Of a stretch of DNA of 44,231 nucleotides, positions 15,733 through 25,053 are shown in pieces. The notes beneath the pieces are model-generated. The model was not told the DNA's origin, did no database searches, and was given only the letters and a program-made list of their open reading frames with translations. Origin of the DNA: Alphaproteobacteria bacterium (GTDB lineage Bacteria > Pseudomonadota > Alphaproteobacteria > SHVP01); contig VGES01000028.1 of NCBI GenBank assembly GCA_016869765.1, forward strand, positions 1 through 44,231, written 5' to 3'. A program made the position numbers and the translations under genes. Positions within the stretch are counted from its first letter, which is position 1. Every line of letters begins with the position of its first letter.

Positions 15733-18006
15733 CTATTTCGCCTTGCGCAGCGCCGCGCGCAGGTTGGGCGGGGACATCGGCAATTGCGTCATACGTATCC
15801 CGGTCGCCGCGCGCACCGCGTTGGCGACGGCGGCCATCGGTGGAACGATTGGCACCTCACCCACACCGCGCGCGCCATAAGGATGCGACGGGTTGGGCAC
15901 CTCCACCATCACCGCATCGATCATCGGCAGGTCCGAGGCCACGGGGATGCGATAGTCGAGGAAACCCGGGTTCTCGAGACGCCCCTTGGAGTCGTAGACG
16001 TACTCTTCGTTGAGGGCCCAGCCGACCCCCTGGGCGACGCCGCCCTGGATCTGGCCCTCGACGTAACTCGGGTGTATCGCCCGCCCGACGTCCTGCACCG
16101 CCGTGTAGCGCAATACGGTCACATAGCCCGTCTCGGGATCGACTTCGACATCGCACACGTGCGTGGCGAAGCCCGCCCCCGGGCTCTGGGCGTTGAGCGA
16201 GACTTCGGCCCCGATAGGTCCGCCGGTCTTGCCTGCCTTCTCAGCGATCTCTTTCAGCGTCAACGGCTGGAAATTGCCGGCGTTGGCGCCGGCCGGGTGG
16301 GCCGCCCCGTCACGCCAATCCACAGCCTCAGGACTGATGTCCCAAATCATGGCCGCTCGGCGTTTCAGGTCCTCGACCACCTTCTCGGCCGCTTGTATCG
16401 TCGCGAGCCCGGTTGCAAAAGTCACGCGGCTGCCGCCGGTCATGAAGGTGAATCCGATCGACGCCGTGTCGCCGACGATGCAGCGCACCCGTTCGATCGG
16501 GATCCCCAGCACCTCGGCCGCCTGCATCGCCATCGAGGCGCGCGAGCCCCCGATGTCCGGGTTGCCCGAGACCACCGTGGCAGTCCCGTCTTCCGCGATG
16601 TGGACAGCGGCACTCGACTCCCCGCCGACGTTGAACCAATAGCCCGAGGCGACACCCCGCCCCTGATTGGGCCCGAGCTTGATCCCGTAGTGCGTGTGCT
16701 TCTTCGCGGCCTCCAGCGTTTCCACGTACCCGATGTTCTTGAGCATCGGACCGTACACGGTCTTGGTCCCCTCGCGGGCTGCGTTCTTCTCCCGCAGAGC
16801 GATCGGGTCCATGCCGAGCTTCTGGGCCAATTCGTCCATCGCACTCTCGACGGCATAGGACGAAATCGGCGCCCCGGGCGCGCGGTAGGCTGCGACCTTG
16901 CATCGATTCGAGACAACGTCGTAGCCGGTCACGCGTACGTTCTTGAGATCGTACATGGCAAATGCGGTCATACAGCCAGGACCAACGGGCGATCCCGGAA
17001 ACGCACCGGCCTGATACTTGAGCAACGCTTGAGCCGCCGTGATGCGACCGTCTTTCTTGGCACCGATCTTTACCTCCATCGACGCACCCGACGTCGGGCC
17101 AGTGGCGCGGAACACTTCTTCCCGATTCATCACCATTTTCACGGGGCGTCCCGAGATACGCGCCATCGCGAGCGCCAACGGTTCGAGATAGACCAAGGTC
17201 TTGCCGCCGAATCCGCCGCCGATCTCGGCCGGGATCACCCGCAGATTGGAAATCTCGATACCGAGCAGCTTGGCGCAGTACGCCCGCACCATGAACTGCC
17301 CCTGGCTCGAGGTCCAAACCATGGCCTGGGAGTCGGCACCCACGGTCGCCACGCAGGCGTGTGGCTCGATGTAGGCCTGATGCACAGGCTTGGTCGTGTA
17401 ACGACCTTCGACCACGATGTCGGCTTCTTTGAAGCCCTGATCGACGTTGCCGATTTCGAAGTGAATCCGCTTCGCGACATTGGACGGTTTGTTCGGCTTT
17501 GGCTCGACCCCCGCAGTGATCAAGTCGTCATGCAACAGCGGCGCGCCCGGCGCCATCGCCTCGTCGACATCGATCACGTGAGGCAACACCTCGTAGTCGA
17601 CAGCGATCAGCTCGATGGCCTCGTCGGCTATGGCCGCCGACGTCGCGGCGACCGCGGCGAGTGCGTGCCCCTCATAGAGCACCTTGTCGCGCGCCATGCA
17701 GTTGCGCGAAAGATCGCGGAAGTTCATCGGCCCTTCGCCCATGAACGCTTCTTCCGAGGGAATATTGGGGAGATCGGCCGCAGTGATCACGGCGAGGACG
17801 CCTTTGAGCGCCTTGGCCCTGCTCGTGTCGATCTTGCGGATGCGGGCGTGCGCGTGCGGGCTGCGTTTGACCTTGCCGACCAACATTCCCGGCATGGCCA
17901 GGTCGGCGCCGAAGGCGGCTCGGCCGATGACCTTGTCGACGCCATCGGGCCGGATCGGCCGGGTGCCAACGACTTTCAGTTCGTCTTTGCGCTTGATGAC
18001 GGTCAT
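15733..18006 (-). CDS. Molybdenum hydroxylase large (Mo-pterin) subunit, xanthine dehydrogenase family
   Basis: A 757-aa molybdopterin-binding subunit of the xanthine dehydrogenase/CoxL family, the catalytic part that hydroxylates a carbon next to N using water. Seen in order: an N-terminal RPDGVDKVIGRAAFGADLAM domain, GGGFGGKT (Moco contact), AYRAPGAP (the form II/xanthine-type loop; carbon monoxide dehydrogenases of form I carry AYxCSFR) and a C-terminal GARGVGEVP with the glutamate expected of the active site. It therefore should not be a form I CO dehydrogenase. It overlaps the 2Fe-2S gene by 4 nt. The substrate (purine, N-heterocycle or aldehyde) is not evident. Confidence 0.88.
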   Translation of the reverse strand: MTVIKRKDELKVVGTRPIRPDGVDKVIGRAAFGADLAMPGMLVGKVKRSPHAHARIRKIDTSRAKALKGVLAVITAADLPNIPSEEAFMGEGPMNFRDLSRNCMARDKVLYEGHALAAVAATSAAIADEAIELIAVDYEVLPHVIDVDEAMAPGAPLLHDDLITAGVEPKPNKPSNVAKRIHFEIGNVDQGFKEADIVVEGRYTTKPVHQAYIEPHACVATVGADSQAMVWTSSQGQFMVRAYCAKLLGIEISNLRVIPAEIGGGFGGKTLVYLEPLALAMARISGRPVKMVMNREEVFRATGPTSGASMEVKIGAKKDGRITAAQALLKYQAGAFPGSPVGPGCMTAFAMYDLKNVRVTGYDVVSNRCKVAAYRAPGAPISSYAVESAMDELAQKLGMDPIALREKNAAREGTKTVYGPMLKNIGYVETLEAAKKHTHYGIKLGPNQGRGVASGYWFNVGGESSAAVHIAEDGTATVVSGNPDIGGSRASMAMQAAEVLGIPIERVRCIVGDTASIGFTFMTGGSRVTFATGLATIQAAEKVVEDLKRRAAMIWDISPEAVDWRDGAAHPAGANAGNFQPLTLKEIAEKAGKTGGPIGAEVSLNAQSPGAGFATHVCDVEVDPETGYVTVLRYTAVQDVGRAIHPSYVEGQIQGGVAQGVGWALNEEYVYDSKGRLENPGFLDYRIPVASDLPMIDAVMVEVPNPSHPYGARGVGEVPIVPPMAAVANAVRAATGIRMTQLPMSPPNLRAALRKAK

Positions 18007-18482
18007 CGCTTTGCCCTCATTTCTGCGGCCGCGTCGAGCACGGCCCGAATCACTTTGTCATACCCAGTGCAACGGCAGAGATTTCCCGCCAGCCAGTAAC
18101 GGGCTTCGCTCTCGGTCGGATTCGGGTTCCGACCCAGGAGCGCCTTCGTGGCAACGATCAGCCCCGGTGTGCAGAAGCCGCACTGCAACGCGGCATGCTC
18201 GAGGAACTTGCGCTGGATGGGGTGCAACTCCCCGCCGTTGGCCACACCCTCGATCGTCACGATCGAACGCTCGCGCGCTTCCGCCGCCAACATCAAACAG
18301 GCGCACACGAGACGACCATCGACGATGACGCTGCAGGCCCCGCAGTCGCCCGACCCGCATCCCTCTTTGCTGCCCGTCAGGTTCAACTCATCGCGCAGCA
18401 CATCGAGAAGCGTGTGATCGGACGCGCAGAGAAACTCGACCGCTTCGCCGTTGACCGTAGTGGTCACATGAATCTTACTCAC
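18003..18482 (-). CDS. Molybdenum hydroxylase 2Fe-2S subunit
   Basis: A 159-aa electron-transfer subunit with two [2Fe-2S] clusters. The plant-ferredoxin type domain has EGCGSGDCGACSV and a fourth Cys in LVCACL. The C-terminal helical domain has QCGFCTPG and CRCTGY. Length and cysteine pattern are complete for the family. ATG 18482 overlaps the FAD subunit stop by 4 nt, and its own stop overlaps the large subunit start by 4 nt, so the three subunits are translationally coupled. It passes electrons from the Mo site to FAD. Confidence 0.9.
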   Translation of the reverse strand: MSKIHVTTTVNGEAVEFLCASDHTLLDVLRDELNLTGSKEGCGSGDCGACSVIVDGRLVCACLMLAAEARERSIVTIEGVANGGELHPIQRKFLEHAALQCGFCTPGLIVATKALLGRNPNPTESEARYWLAGNLCRCTGYDKVIRAVLDAAAEMRAKR

Positions 18483-19351
18483 CGTCGTTCTCCTGCGCGC
18501 TGAAATGCGATCGCCGCCGCGCGCCGGGCGAGGACGCCCGCCACCTCGGTACGGAACTCGACCGTGCCGCGTTTGTCATCGATGGGCTTACAGGCCCGCC
18601 GCGCGGCCGCGTCGAGCACGGCTAGCACCTTGTCGTCGAGCTTCTTGCCAACGAGGGCTGCGGCGGCGTCCGGCACGAGCACGGCCGTGGGCGCCACGGC
18701 GCCAAGGGCAACATGGGCCGCAGTGCACACGCCACCTGCGTCCAACGTCACGTTGACACCGGCGCCGACGACGGCAATGTCCATTTCGGTTCGTGGAATG
18801 AAGCGCAAATACGCGTCGGCCGATCGCGGCGGGCGTTTCGGCAGGCGAAACTCGATGACGAATTCATCGCGCGCAAGCGAGGTTTTGCCCGGGCCCGTGG
18901 CGATCGCCTCGACGGCGACCTCGCGCTGACCCTTGGGCCCGGCGACGACCGCCACGGCGCGCGCAGCGATCAGCGCGGGAACACTGTCAGCCGCCGGCGA
19001 GGCATTGCACACGTTGCCGCCGAGTGAGGCGCGTCCTTGAATCTGAGTGGAACCGATGAGGTTGGCCGCTTCGACCACCCCGGGCCAAGCACGAACCAGC
19101 CCATCATGGTCGCCAAGCTCGGCGCCTGGTGTCGCAGCACCGATCACAAAGCTGCCGGCCTGTTCTCGAATTCCGATCAAGCCCGGGACTCGCTTTGTGT
19201 CGATTACGACATCCGCCTTCGTGCGCCCGGAACGGACCTGGACCAACAAGTCAGTCCCGCCGGCCAATATCTTCGTGACACCCTTGGTCGAGGCGAGCAA
19301 ACCAACGACATCCTTCACGGTCGTCGGTGCCTCGTAGCGGAAACTAGGCAT
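18479..19351 (-). CDS. Molybdenum hydroxylase FAD-binding (medium) subunit
   Basis: A 290-aa FAD_binding_5/CO_deh_flav_C subunit. It begins MPSFRYEAPTTVKDVVGLL and carries KILAGGTDLLVQVR and GASLGGNVCNASPAADS (TIGGN-type motif), both FAD contacts. The C-terminal domain follows from about residue 175. It is the first gene of the operon: ATG 19351 has an excellent ribosome site (GAGGGGGAGGA) and about 106 bp of non-coding sequence upstream. Electrons leave the complex from this FAD to an unidentified acceptor. Confidence 0.9.
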   Translation of the reverse strand: MPSFRYEAPTTVKDVVGLLASTKGVTKILAGGTDLLVQVRSGRTKADVVIDTKRVPGLIGIREQAGSFVIGAATPGAELGDHDGLVRAWPGVVEAANLIGSTQIQGRASLGGNVCNASPAADSVPALIAARAVAVVAGPKGQREVAVEAIATGPGKTSLARDEFVIEFRLPKRPPRSADAYLRFIPRTEMDIAVVGAGVNVTLDAGGVCTAAHVALGAVAPTAVLVPDAAAALVGKKLDDKVLAVLDAAARRACKPIDDKRGTVEFRTEVAGVLARRAAAIAFQRAGERR

Positions 19352-19457
19352 TCCTCCCCCTCATTGTTCGTTCGGCTCCGCCGCGCCCCGCGGGCCGCCG
19401 GCAACTCTCGTTGATGCGACGAGAAAACACAATCTAGATGGTTTGGGCCCTGCCCAC

Positions 19458-20018
19458 CTAAAACTTGGGCGGTCGGCCGAAAACGCGCCTCACGGCTGGG
19501 AGGAAGTGATCGAGCGGCGGCACCTGAAACGACGGATCGAACGCACGCTGATCCCACGTCGCGAAACGCACCGCCGCTTCATACCAGGGCTCACCCAAGT
19601 GCCGCTCGCGAGCATGGCGATCGCGTCCAAGATGGTGCGCCGAATAGTAGCTCTGAAAAACCGTGTGGTTGACGAGGAGCCAATAGTTCGTGTCCGAGAT
19701 GAACGGGCGCAGCATCTCGGCCACCACCCGGCCGTGGGTATAGGGTGAGACGTAGTGCGCAACGTCGTGGAATAGGGCGCAAACGACAGTCTCTTCGTCG
19801 GCACCGTCCCGTTCGGCGTAGGCCGCCGTCTGCAGATTGTGCGTGTACATGTCGACCAGCAACGGTCCCTCATGCCCGCGTTGAGTGTGGAGTAGGTCGA
19901 TGAGATGCTCCCAGGCCCGCTCCTTCTCCTCGGCCAAGTAAGGGGCAAGAATCTGATGATCCTCCTTGCTCGAATGTTCGAGCCAGGAAAATGCGACTTT
20001 CTTGACCATGTCCGGCAT
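19458..20018 (-). CDS. HD-domain phosphohydrolase, COG4341-like
   Basis: A 186-aa metal-dependent HD protein. YTHNLQTAAYAERDG, CALFHDVAHYVSPYTHG (HD motif plus third His), NHTVFQSYYSAHHLG and a late DQRAFDP supply the His/Asp ligands in the order seen in PhnZ-related, COG4341-type proteins, which tend to act on phosphonate or organic amine-like substrates. ATG 20018 with GGAGG 7 nt upstream is chosen; the longer frame crosses the divergent gene's 5' region. The stop is 106 bp from the Mo operon start. It is divergent from the peptide-type binding protein, so a functional link with that uptake system is possible but unproven. Confidence 0.75.
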   Translation of the reverse strand: MPDMVKKVAFSWLEHSSKEDHQILAPYLAEEKERAWEHLIDLLHTQRGHEGPLLVDMYTHNLQTAAYAERDGADEETVVCALFHDVAHYVSPYTHGRVVAEMLRPFISDTNYWLLVNHTVFQSYYSAHHLGRDRHARERHLGEPWYEAAVRFATWDQRAFDPSFQVPPLDHFLPAVRRVFGRPPKF

Positions 20019-20164
20019 GAGTCGGCCTCCATCCCGCTTGGCCAAGCTACCACGACAACCGCGGCAGTGCTCATTTGCTGCACTGCACCAAGGAAGCCCC
20101 GCCGTGCCAACCAGTGAAGAACAAGCGTATCCTCGACGCGCACGTCGATCGCCAGGGGGAAACC

Positions 20165-21694
20165 ATGAATGGGCGTAAGGCATGGTGGGCAGCAATGGTC
20201 GCTGCCTTGGCCAGCGGGCTGAGCGCTTCCGCTTCAGCACAGCAACTTCGCGTCGCAATCGTCGAGACCCCTGCGGTGCCCTGGAAGGGTGCCGCGTTCG
20301 GTTCCCCCGCTTGGTACAACGCCGCCCTTTGGGAGACGCTGACGCGGCCGGGCGATGGTGGCGTGACGCCAATCCTGGCGACCCGTTGGCGCAACCTCGA
20401 CAAGGACACTTGGCAATTCACGATTCGGCCCAACGTCTCGTTCACCAACGGCAAGCCGATCGACGCCGCGGCCGTTGCGGCCAATATCAACGCTTTCCTC
20501 GACGACGGAGGAAGAACGACCCCCTTAGGCGGCGGCGCCCCGCCATTGCGACGCGTGCTCGGGCCCGCGCGCGCCGTGGATGCCGCAACCGTCGAAGTGA
20601 AGACCCGCGTCCCTAGTCCGACCTTCGACAATGAAATCGGCCTCCTGCCCATCATCGAAGTCTCGGCCTATCAGGAGATGGGCGAGCAACGCTGGGCGGC
20701 GGCGCCAGTGTCCTCGGGACCCTACAAGATCAAAGAGATCCGAACCGGTGAGACCGAGTTCGTACCGCATACAGGGTCCTGGCATCCTGGCAAGGTCCCG
20801 AGTCTCCTCATTCGCGAGATCCCTGAGCGTGCCGCGCGCATTCAAGCCGTTCAATCCGGACAGATGCACGTGGCTCTCGGATTGAACATCGATGCGTTCA
20901 CCAACATCGAAAGCGCTGGCCACGCCATCTATACCGCACCGGCCCCGAACGTCGCGGCCATCGCCCTGATGACCGAACGAGCAGGATCACCCTTCAAGGA
21001 TATCCGCCTTCGCCATGCCGCCAACCTCGCGATCGACAAGGACAACATCGTCAAGAACCTGCTGCGTGGACGGGCGGTGCCTGCTAGTCAGCCGGCCCTT
21101 CCTGGCATGTTGGGTTACAACCCGGATGTGAAGCCCTACGCCTACGATCCCGATCGCGCGAAACGCCTTCTGTCGGAGGCCGGCCACCCGAACGGCTTCA
21201 AAACGACGATCGAAGCCGTGACCGGAAGCGCAACCGCCGATACCGAGATCTACCAGCAGGTCGTCCTCGACCTGAAACGAGTGGGGATCGATGCGGAGGT
21301 GATCCCGCTACGTCTCGCCGACTGGGTTGCGAAGTTTTCAGGCGGGGGGCCGACCGCGACCGACGTGACGTTCAAGGACTGGGCCTTCGGTTGGGGCTAC
21401 ACGTTGAACAATGGCGATCCGATGCAGGGCTACACCACCCACTGGTGCGACCGCAAGCCGACCTGGTACTGCAACGAGAGCCTCAGACCTCGGGTCGAGG
21501 CGGCGCGCAACGAGTTCGAGACGGACAAGCGCGGAAAAATGATCCAGGAACTAATGAAGCTGAGCGCCGAGGACGCGCCCGTCATCTTCCTGGTGAATCA
21601 GATCGAGGTGGTGGCCCTGCATCGGGACGTTCAGAACTTCCAGATGCTGTATCGCTACATCAACTATGGCGAAGTCAATCTGAAAACCCGATAG
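20165..21694 (+). CDS. ABC transporter periplasmic binding protein, peptide/nickel (SBP_bac_5) type
   Basis: A 509-aa exported binding protein. Residues 1-28 are a signal peptide (WWAAMVAALASGLSASASA, cleaved before QQLRVAI). The mature part has PILATRWRNLDKDTWQFTIR, FTNGKPIDAAAV, SSGPYKIKEI, and LPGMLGYNPDVKPYAYDPDRAK, the family pattern of DppA/OppA/NikA. The ATG at 20165 has an AGGGGGA site; the upstream frame to 20075 is not part of it. No permease or ATPase genes of the matching class lie nearby, so it either works with a distant transporter or serves a receptor role. Methyltransferase A starts 13 nt after its stop. Confidence 0.85.
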   Translation: MNGRKAWWAAMVAALASGLSASASAQQLRVAIVETPAVPWKGAAFGSPAWYNAALWETLTRPGDGGVTPILATRWRNLDKDTWQFTIRPNVSFTNGKPIDAAAVAANINAFLDDGGRTTPLGGGAPPLRRVLGPARAVDAATVEVKTRVPSPTFDNEIGLLPIIEVSAYQEMGEQRWAAAPVSSGPYKIKEIRTGETEFVPHTGSWHPGKVPSLLIREIPERAARIQAVQSGQMHVALGLNIDAFTNIESAGHAIYTAPAPNVAAIALMTERAGSPFKDIRLRHAANLAIDKDNIVKNLLRGRAVPASQPALPGMLGYNPDVKPYAYDPDRAKRLLSEAGHPNGFKTTIEAVTGSATADTEIYQQVVLDLKRVGIDAEVIPLRLADWVAKFSGGGPTATDVTFKDWAFGWGYTLNNGDPMQGYTTHWCDRKPTWYCNESLRPRVEAARNEFETDKRGKMIQELMKLSAEDAPVIFLVNQIEVVALHRDVQNFQMLYRYINYGEVNLKTR

Positions 21695-21707
21695 GCACAG
21701 GACGACC

Positions 21708-22919
21708 ATGGCCAAACAGAGTTATCCGATCGTATCGGGCGTGACACGACACCCGATGATGGCGCTTCCCACCCATGACGATCATTCACGTCAATTGTTT
21801 GCCCAGTCGTTCATGAACGAGATGAATGGATCCTATGGCGCCGGCAACAAAGTGCTCTGGGACCGCAAAGTCCGTTCGCAGTACGTCCGTGAACATCGGC
21901 GTGAGCCGGAGCATGTGGGCGACGTCCGCCGAGCGTTGTTGCGCGAGCCCTACACGCAGTACTGGAGTTCCCTGAAACGTTGCGCCAGGGAGATGTCCTA
22001 TGAATCCGTGGGACCGATGGTCGAGCGCCAACTCCCGACGTTGATTGATCGCGCGCGCGCCTACAGGACGTCCAATCGTCGTCTCGGCAGCCTCGCGCTC
22101 GATCCCAACCTAAGGGCCCCTCGCTACGTGAGCGCCGTGCATTACCACGCCAAACCCGGCGGCTATCTCAGCGAACTCACGGAAGACGATGTCTTTGCCG
22201 GCGCCGAGTACGACTGCACATACTTCCTGACCGGCACGCGACCAGCGCTGGTGGGCGGCAAAGCGGAAGCCGAAAAGACCGCAGCGCGCCAACGCTGGGG
22301 GGCCTACGGCCCGTTGGGCGATGGCTATGCGGCCGCCGTCGGAGCCTGGGCCGAAGTGGAGTTTCCATCGTTTCGCCCACGTCGCATTCTCGATCTCGGT
22401 TGCACCATCGGTCACAACACCCTGCCCTGGGTCGATCTCTATCCGCGTGCCGAGGTTTACGCCATCGATGTGTCGGCGCCTTGTCTACGTTACGCTCACG
22501 CCCGCGCCGAGGCGCTAGGGCGTCGGGTACATTTTTTTCAGGAGACGGCTGAGCGCACGACATTCTCCGATGGATATTTCGACCTCGTTGTATCGACAAT
22601 GCTGCTCCACGAGCTGACGGTCTCCGTCATTCACCGCATCTTCGCGGAATGCTTCCGCCTGCTCGCGCCGAACGGCCTCATGCTCCACGCCGACATGGGA
22701 CCGGCCAAGGACATGGACATGCTATCCCAGATTTTCCAGCTGGATTGGAATACCCATTTCAACGCGGAACCGTTCATCACCAAGCTCTCGGAGCTTGATC
22801 TCAGCGATGTCGCGGCCAAAGGCGGATTCGCGACCGATGACACGTTTCGCGGCTACGCCCCATCCACACAGCCCGGATCGAGCGCCAAGTACCACTTCTT
22901 CGGCGCCAGGAGGCGCTAG
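21708..22919 (+). CDS. SAM-dependent methyltransferase A with long N-terminal extension
   Basis: A 403-aa class I methyltransferase. The Rossmann core starts around residue 225: ILDLGCTIGHN (motif I), VYAIDVSAPCLRYAHAR (post-I acidic loop), FDLVVSTMLLHEL and FRLLAPNGLMLHADM. The ~200-residue N-terminus (with REPYTQYWSSL, VERQLPTLIDRA and ELTEDDVFAGAEYD) matches the N-terminus of methyltransferase B at 31195 but no domain I know. The substrate is unknown; the core resembles small-molecule enzymes. It directly follows the binding-protein gene (13-nt gap). The stop overlaps the convergent GST stop by 4 nt. Confidence 0.8.
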   Translation: MAKQSYPIVSGVTRHPMMALPTHDDHSRQLFAQSFMNEMNGSYGAGNKVLWDRKVRSQYVREHRREPEHVGDVRRALLREPYTQYWSSLKRCAREMSYESVGPMVERQLPTLIDRARAYRTSNRRLGSLALDPNLRAPRYVSAVHYHAKPGGYLSELTEDDVFAGAEYDCTYFLTGTRPALVGGKAEAEKTAARQRWGAYGPLGDGYAAAVGAWAEVEFPSFRPRRILDLGCTIGHNTLPWVDLYPRAEVYAIDVSAPCLRYAHARAEALGRRVHFFQETAERTTFSDGYFDLVVSTMLLHELTVSVIHRIFAECFRLLAPNGLMLHADMGPAKDMDMLSQIFQLDWNTHFNAEPFITKLSELDLSDVAAKGGFATDDTFRGYAPSTQPGSSAKYHFFGARRR

Positions 22920-23554
22920 TAGCGGTCGGCGTCGACCTGGCGCACCTGCCAGGCCTTCTCCGCCATTGGACGAGCAAATACGGCCGCCTCCCAGCGCTTC
23001 AGATTGGGGTATGGCCCGAGGTCGATCGGCCCACCGCGGCGAGGCCGGAAGAACATGGCCGCCACGTTGAGATCGGCAATCGTGAACCGATCACCGACGA
23101 GGTAGATCGTACGCGCCAGTTGAGCGTCGAGAACGGCGAACAGCGGCTGCAATTCGCTCCACGCCTTTCCGGCGACCTCGGCGTTTCGGTCGGGCGGATC
23201 GTTGATGTAGGTGTTGTAGGCGAACTGGCCGAGTGGTCGCTCGAGCTGCAAAGCAGACCAGAAACTCCACTGGGTCATGAGGGCGTCCTCACGCAGGCCC
23301 TTCGGCGCCATTGCCCCGCCCTGCTTCTTCGCAAGGTAGAGATTGATCGCCATAGTCTCCCACAGGATGAAGTCACCGTCCTGAAGGCAAGGGACACGTC
23401 GGTTCGGGTTGATGGCGCGATAGGCTTCGCTGTAGATCGAGTTGTCGTGCCAGCCGATCGGCACACGTTCGTAGGGAATTCCAAGCTCCAACGCCGCCCA
23501 GATGTTGGCGATCGAACGCGAAAACGCGACTCCATAGATCTTGACCGTCGACAT
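22916..23554 (-). CDS. Glutathione S-transferase family protein
   Basis: A 212-aa GST. Thioredoxin-like N-domain: VKIYGVAFSRSIANIWAALELG, then NPNRRVPCLQDGDFILWETMAINLYLAKK, where VPCL and the E-T pair (normally ES) bind glutathione. The helical C-domain carries IYLVGDRFTIADLNVAAM, the family signature with its conserved Asp. ATG 23554 with GGAGGCCCC is chosen. It lies 10 nt downstream of the TTC38-like gene, forming a two-gene operon. It likely conjugates or isomerises an electrophile. Confidence 0.85.
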   Translation of the reverse strand: MSTVKIYGVAFSRSIANIWAALELGIPYERVPIGWHDNSIYSEAYRAINPNRRVPCLQDGDFILWETMAINLYLAKKQGGAMAPKGLREDALMTQWSFWSALQLERPLGQFAYNTYINDPPDRNAEVAGKAWSELQPLFAVLDAQLARTIYLVGDRFTIADLNVAAMFFRPRRGGPIDLGPYPNLKRWEAAVFARPMAEKAWQVRQVDADRY

Positions 23555-23564
23555 GGGGCCTCCT

Positions 23565-24956
23565 TCAGGCGGTACGCAGTTCGGCGGTTTTTGTTCGCGC
23601 CGCGCCGGCTTGTTTCGAGTCACCGAGCGCCTCCAGAACATCGGCATAGTTCGCCCAGGTTGTGGCGCTCGTCGGTCGCTGGGCCAGTCGCTCGGCGAGG
23701 AGCGCCCTAGCGAGAGGATTCCGTTTACCCCTAATCGCCGCCTCGATCAGCATCAGAACCCAAACGTCCCGCTGCGCATGGCTTCCGCCGATCGGTTGCA
23801 GGCCATAGCGGATCGGCAGCATGCGGTCGATCACCGAAGCGAAGTCGCCGCGACGGTAGGCGATGATCGCCTCGGCCAACGGCTTCCCCACATGCCGCAG
23901 CGCGCGCTGCTCGTAGTGCGCCTCGTCATCGGGCAAGGTCGCCATCGCCCCGACCATCGCGCTCGCCGCTTCGAACTTGCCGCCCGCCACCAACGCCATC
24001 ACGTAGTGCATGTCGGGAAACGCCATCAAGTGATCCCTGGCACGCGTCTCACAGCGCGTCGTCAACTCGACCCAGCGATCGCCCACCGCCACGCCGCGAT
24101 CCTCCAGACGCCACAGCAACGCGACCGCGTTGGTGATGTCGAGGTACTCATCGGATTTGTCGGCTCGCACCCGCGTATCGTAGAGCTCGAGGCACGCCTC
24201 GTACTGACCGAGTTCGTAGTGGTAGAGGCAACGATGCCACCACATGTGGTACGCGAAGTTGTTGCAAGCCGACCAGTGACGTTCGAGCCCATCGAGGAAC
24301 GACAGTCCCTCGCGGACACGTCCCGTCATCTCGAGAACGTGTGCGACAGCATGGACCGACCAGGTGTCGTCGGGGTGCCGCGCGACCGCTAGACGCCCAA
24401 AGCGCTCGGCCGCCGTGTAGTCGCCGCACTCCTCGAGACCGAACGCATACATGCCGTGGAGAAACGGAAGGTCCGGATCATCGCCTGCCCAATACGGCAG
24501 GACGCGCGCGATCGAGTCGCGAACCCGGGCCGATTGGCCCATGTAGAACTGGGTGAAGTGTCCCAGTCGGAGCGCGAGCATGTCGTGCGGATGGTCGACG
24601 AGAATCTGATCCCAGCACGCGATGGTTCGTGCGTAGTCCCCAGCTGCCCACGCGGCCAGCGCTGCGACGTGGCCACGTTCGCGTTCCGTTGCTCCCTGCT
24701 TGGCGATCCGCGCCTCGGAATCGGCCACGGCCTTACGGGCCCGCTCCTCCAGCCCCGGTACGGCGAACAATTTGAAGAAATAACCGCGAAGAATGTGAGC
24801 GAGCGGCATGTCGCCGTCGGCAGCGAACAACGCCTTCAGCTTGTCGCCGGTGTCGCGACGAAACTCGAGGTAGGCGAGAACCGCATCACTGAAACGGTCA
24901 GCCGCTTCCTGACCTACGGTCGTCAGCGGGTTCCCCCAACGGTCGACGGCCATCAT
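23565..24956 (-). CDS. TPR-repeat protein, TTC38-like
   Basis: A ~463-aa soluble protein built of helical (TPR-type) repeats, like the TTC38 family. LAAWAAGDYARTIACWDQIL, LPFLHGMYAFGLEECGDY, WSVHAVAHVLEMTGR and the W-x-x-x-x-NNFAYHMWWHRCLYHYELG segment are family hallmarks; the VHAVAH and WHRCLYHYE motifs are strongly conserved. The biochemical role is unknown in bacteria; a carrier or scaffold role is usually assumed. Start ATG 24956 (GGAG close upstream); ATG 24953 or GTG 24965 are alternatives. It precedes the GST gene by 10 nt and is divergent from the MFS gene. Confidence 0.75.
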   Translation of the reverse strand: MMAVDRWGNPLTTVGQEAADRFSDAVLAYLEFRRDTGDKLKALFAADGDMPLAHILRGYFFKLFAVPGLEERARKAVADSEARIAKQGATERERGHVAALAAWAAGDYARTIACWDQILVDHPHDMLALRLGHFTQFYMGQSARVRDSIARVLPYWAGDDPDLPFLHGMYAFGLEECGDYTAAERFGRLAVARHPDDTWSVHAVAHVLEMTGRVREGLSFLDGLERHWSACNNFAYHMWWHRCLYHYELGQYEACLELYDTRVRADKSDEYLDITNAVALLWRLEDRGVAVGDRWVELTTRCETRARDHLMAFPDMHYVMALVAGGKFEAASAMVGAMATLPDDEAHYEQRALRHVGKPLAEAIIAYRRGDFASVIDRMLPIRYGLQPIGGSHAQRDVWVLMLIEAAIRGKRNPLARALLAERLAQRPTSATTWANYADVLEALGDSKQAGAARTKTAELRTA

Positions 24957-25053
24957 GCACTCCACTGTCCTGTTGCCACGGAGATCCGGATTCCATGCTA
25001 TGGCGAAGCATGGCTTTCAGGTAAGACCGCTTGTCGCGGGCACAGGGCACCAA

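Noticed and set aside
15733-18006. Possible carbon monoxide dehydrogenase large subunit
   Set aside because: The active-site loop is AYRAPGAP, not the AYxCSFR of form I CO dehydrogenases; no CoxD/E/F-type accessory genes are present.
15529-18099. 856-aa open frame on the plus strand, antisense to the Mo subunit
   Set aside because: Composition is Arg/His-rich with no recognisable fold, while the minus strand carries an intact, motif-complete Mo subunit; long antisense frames are expected at this GC content.
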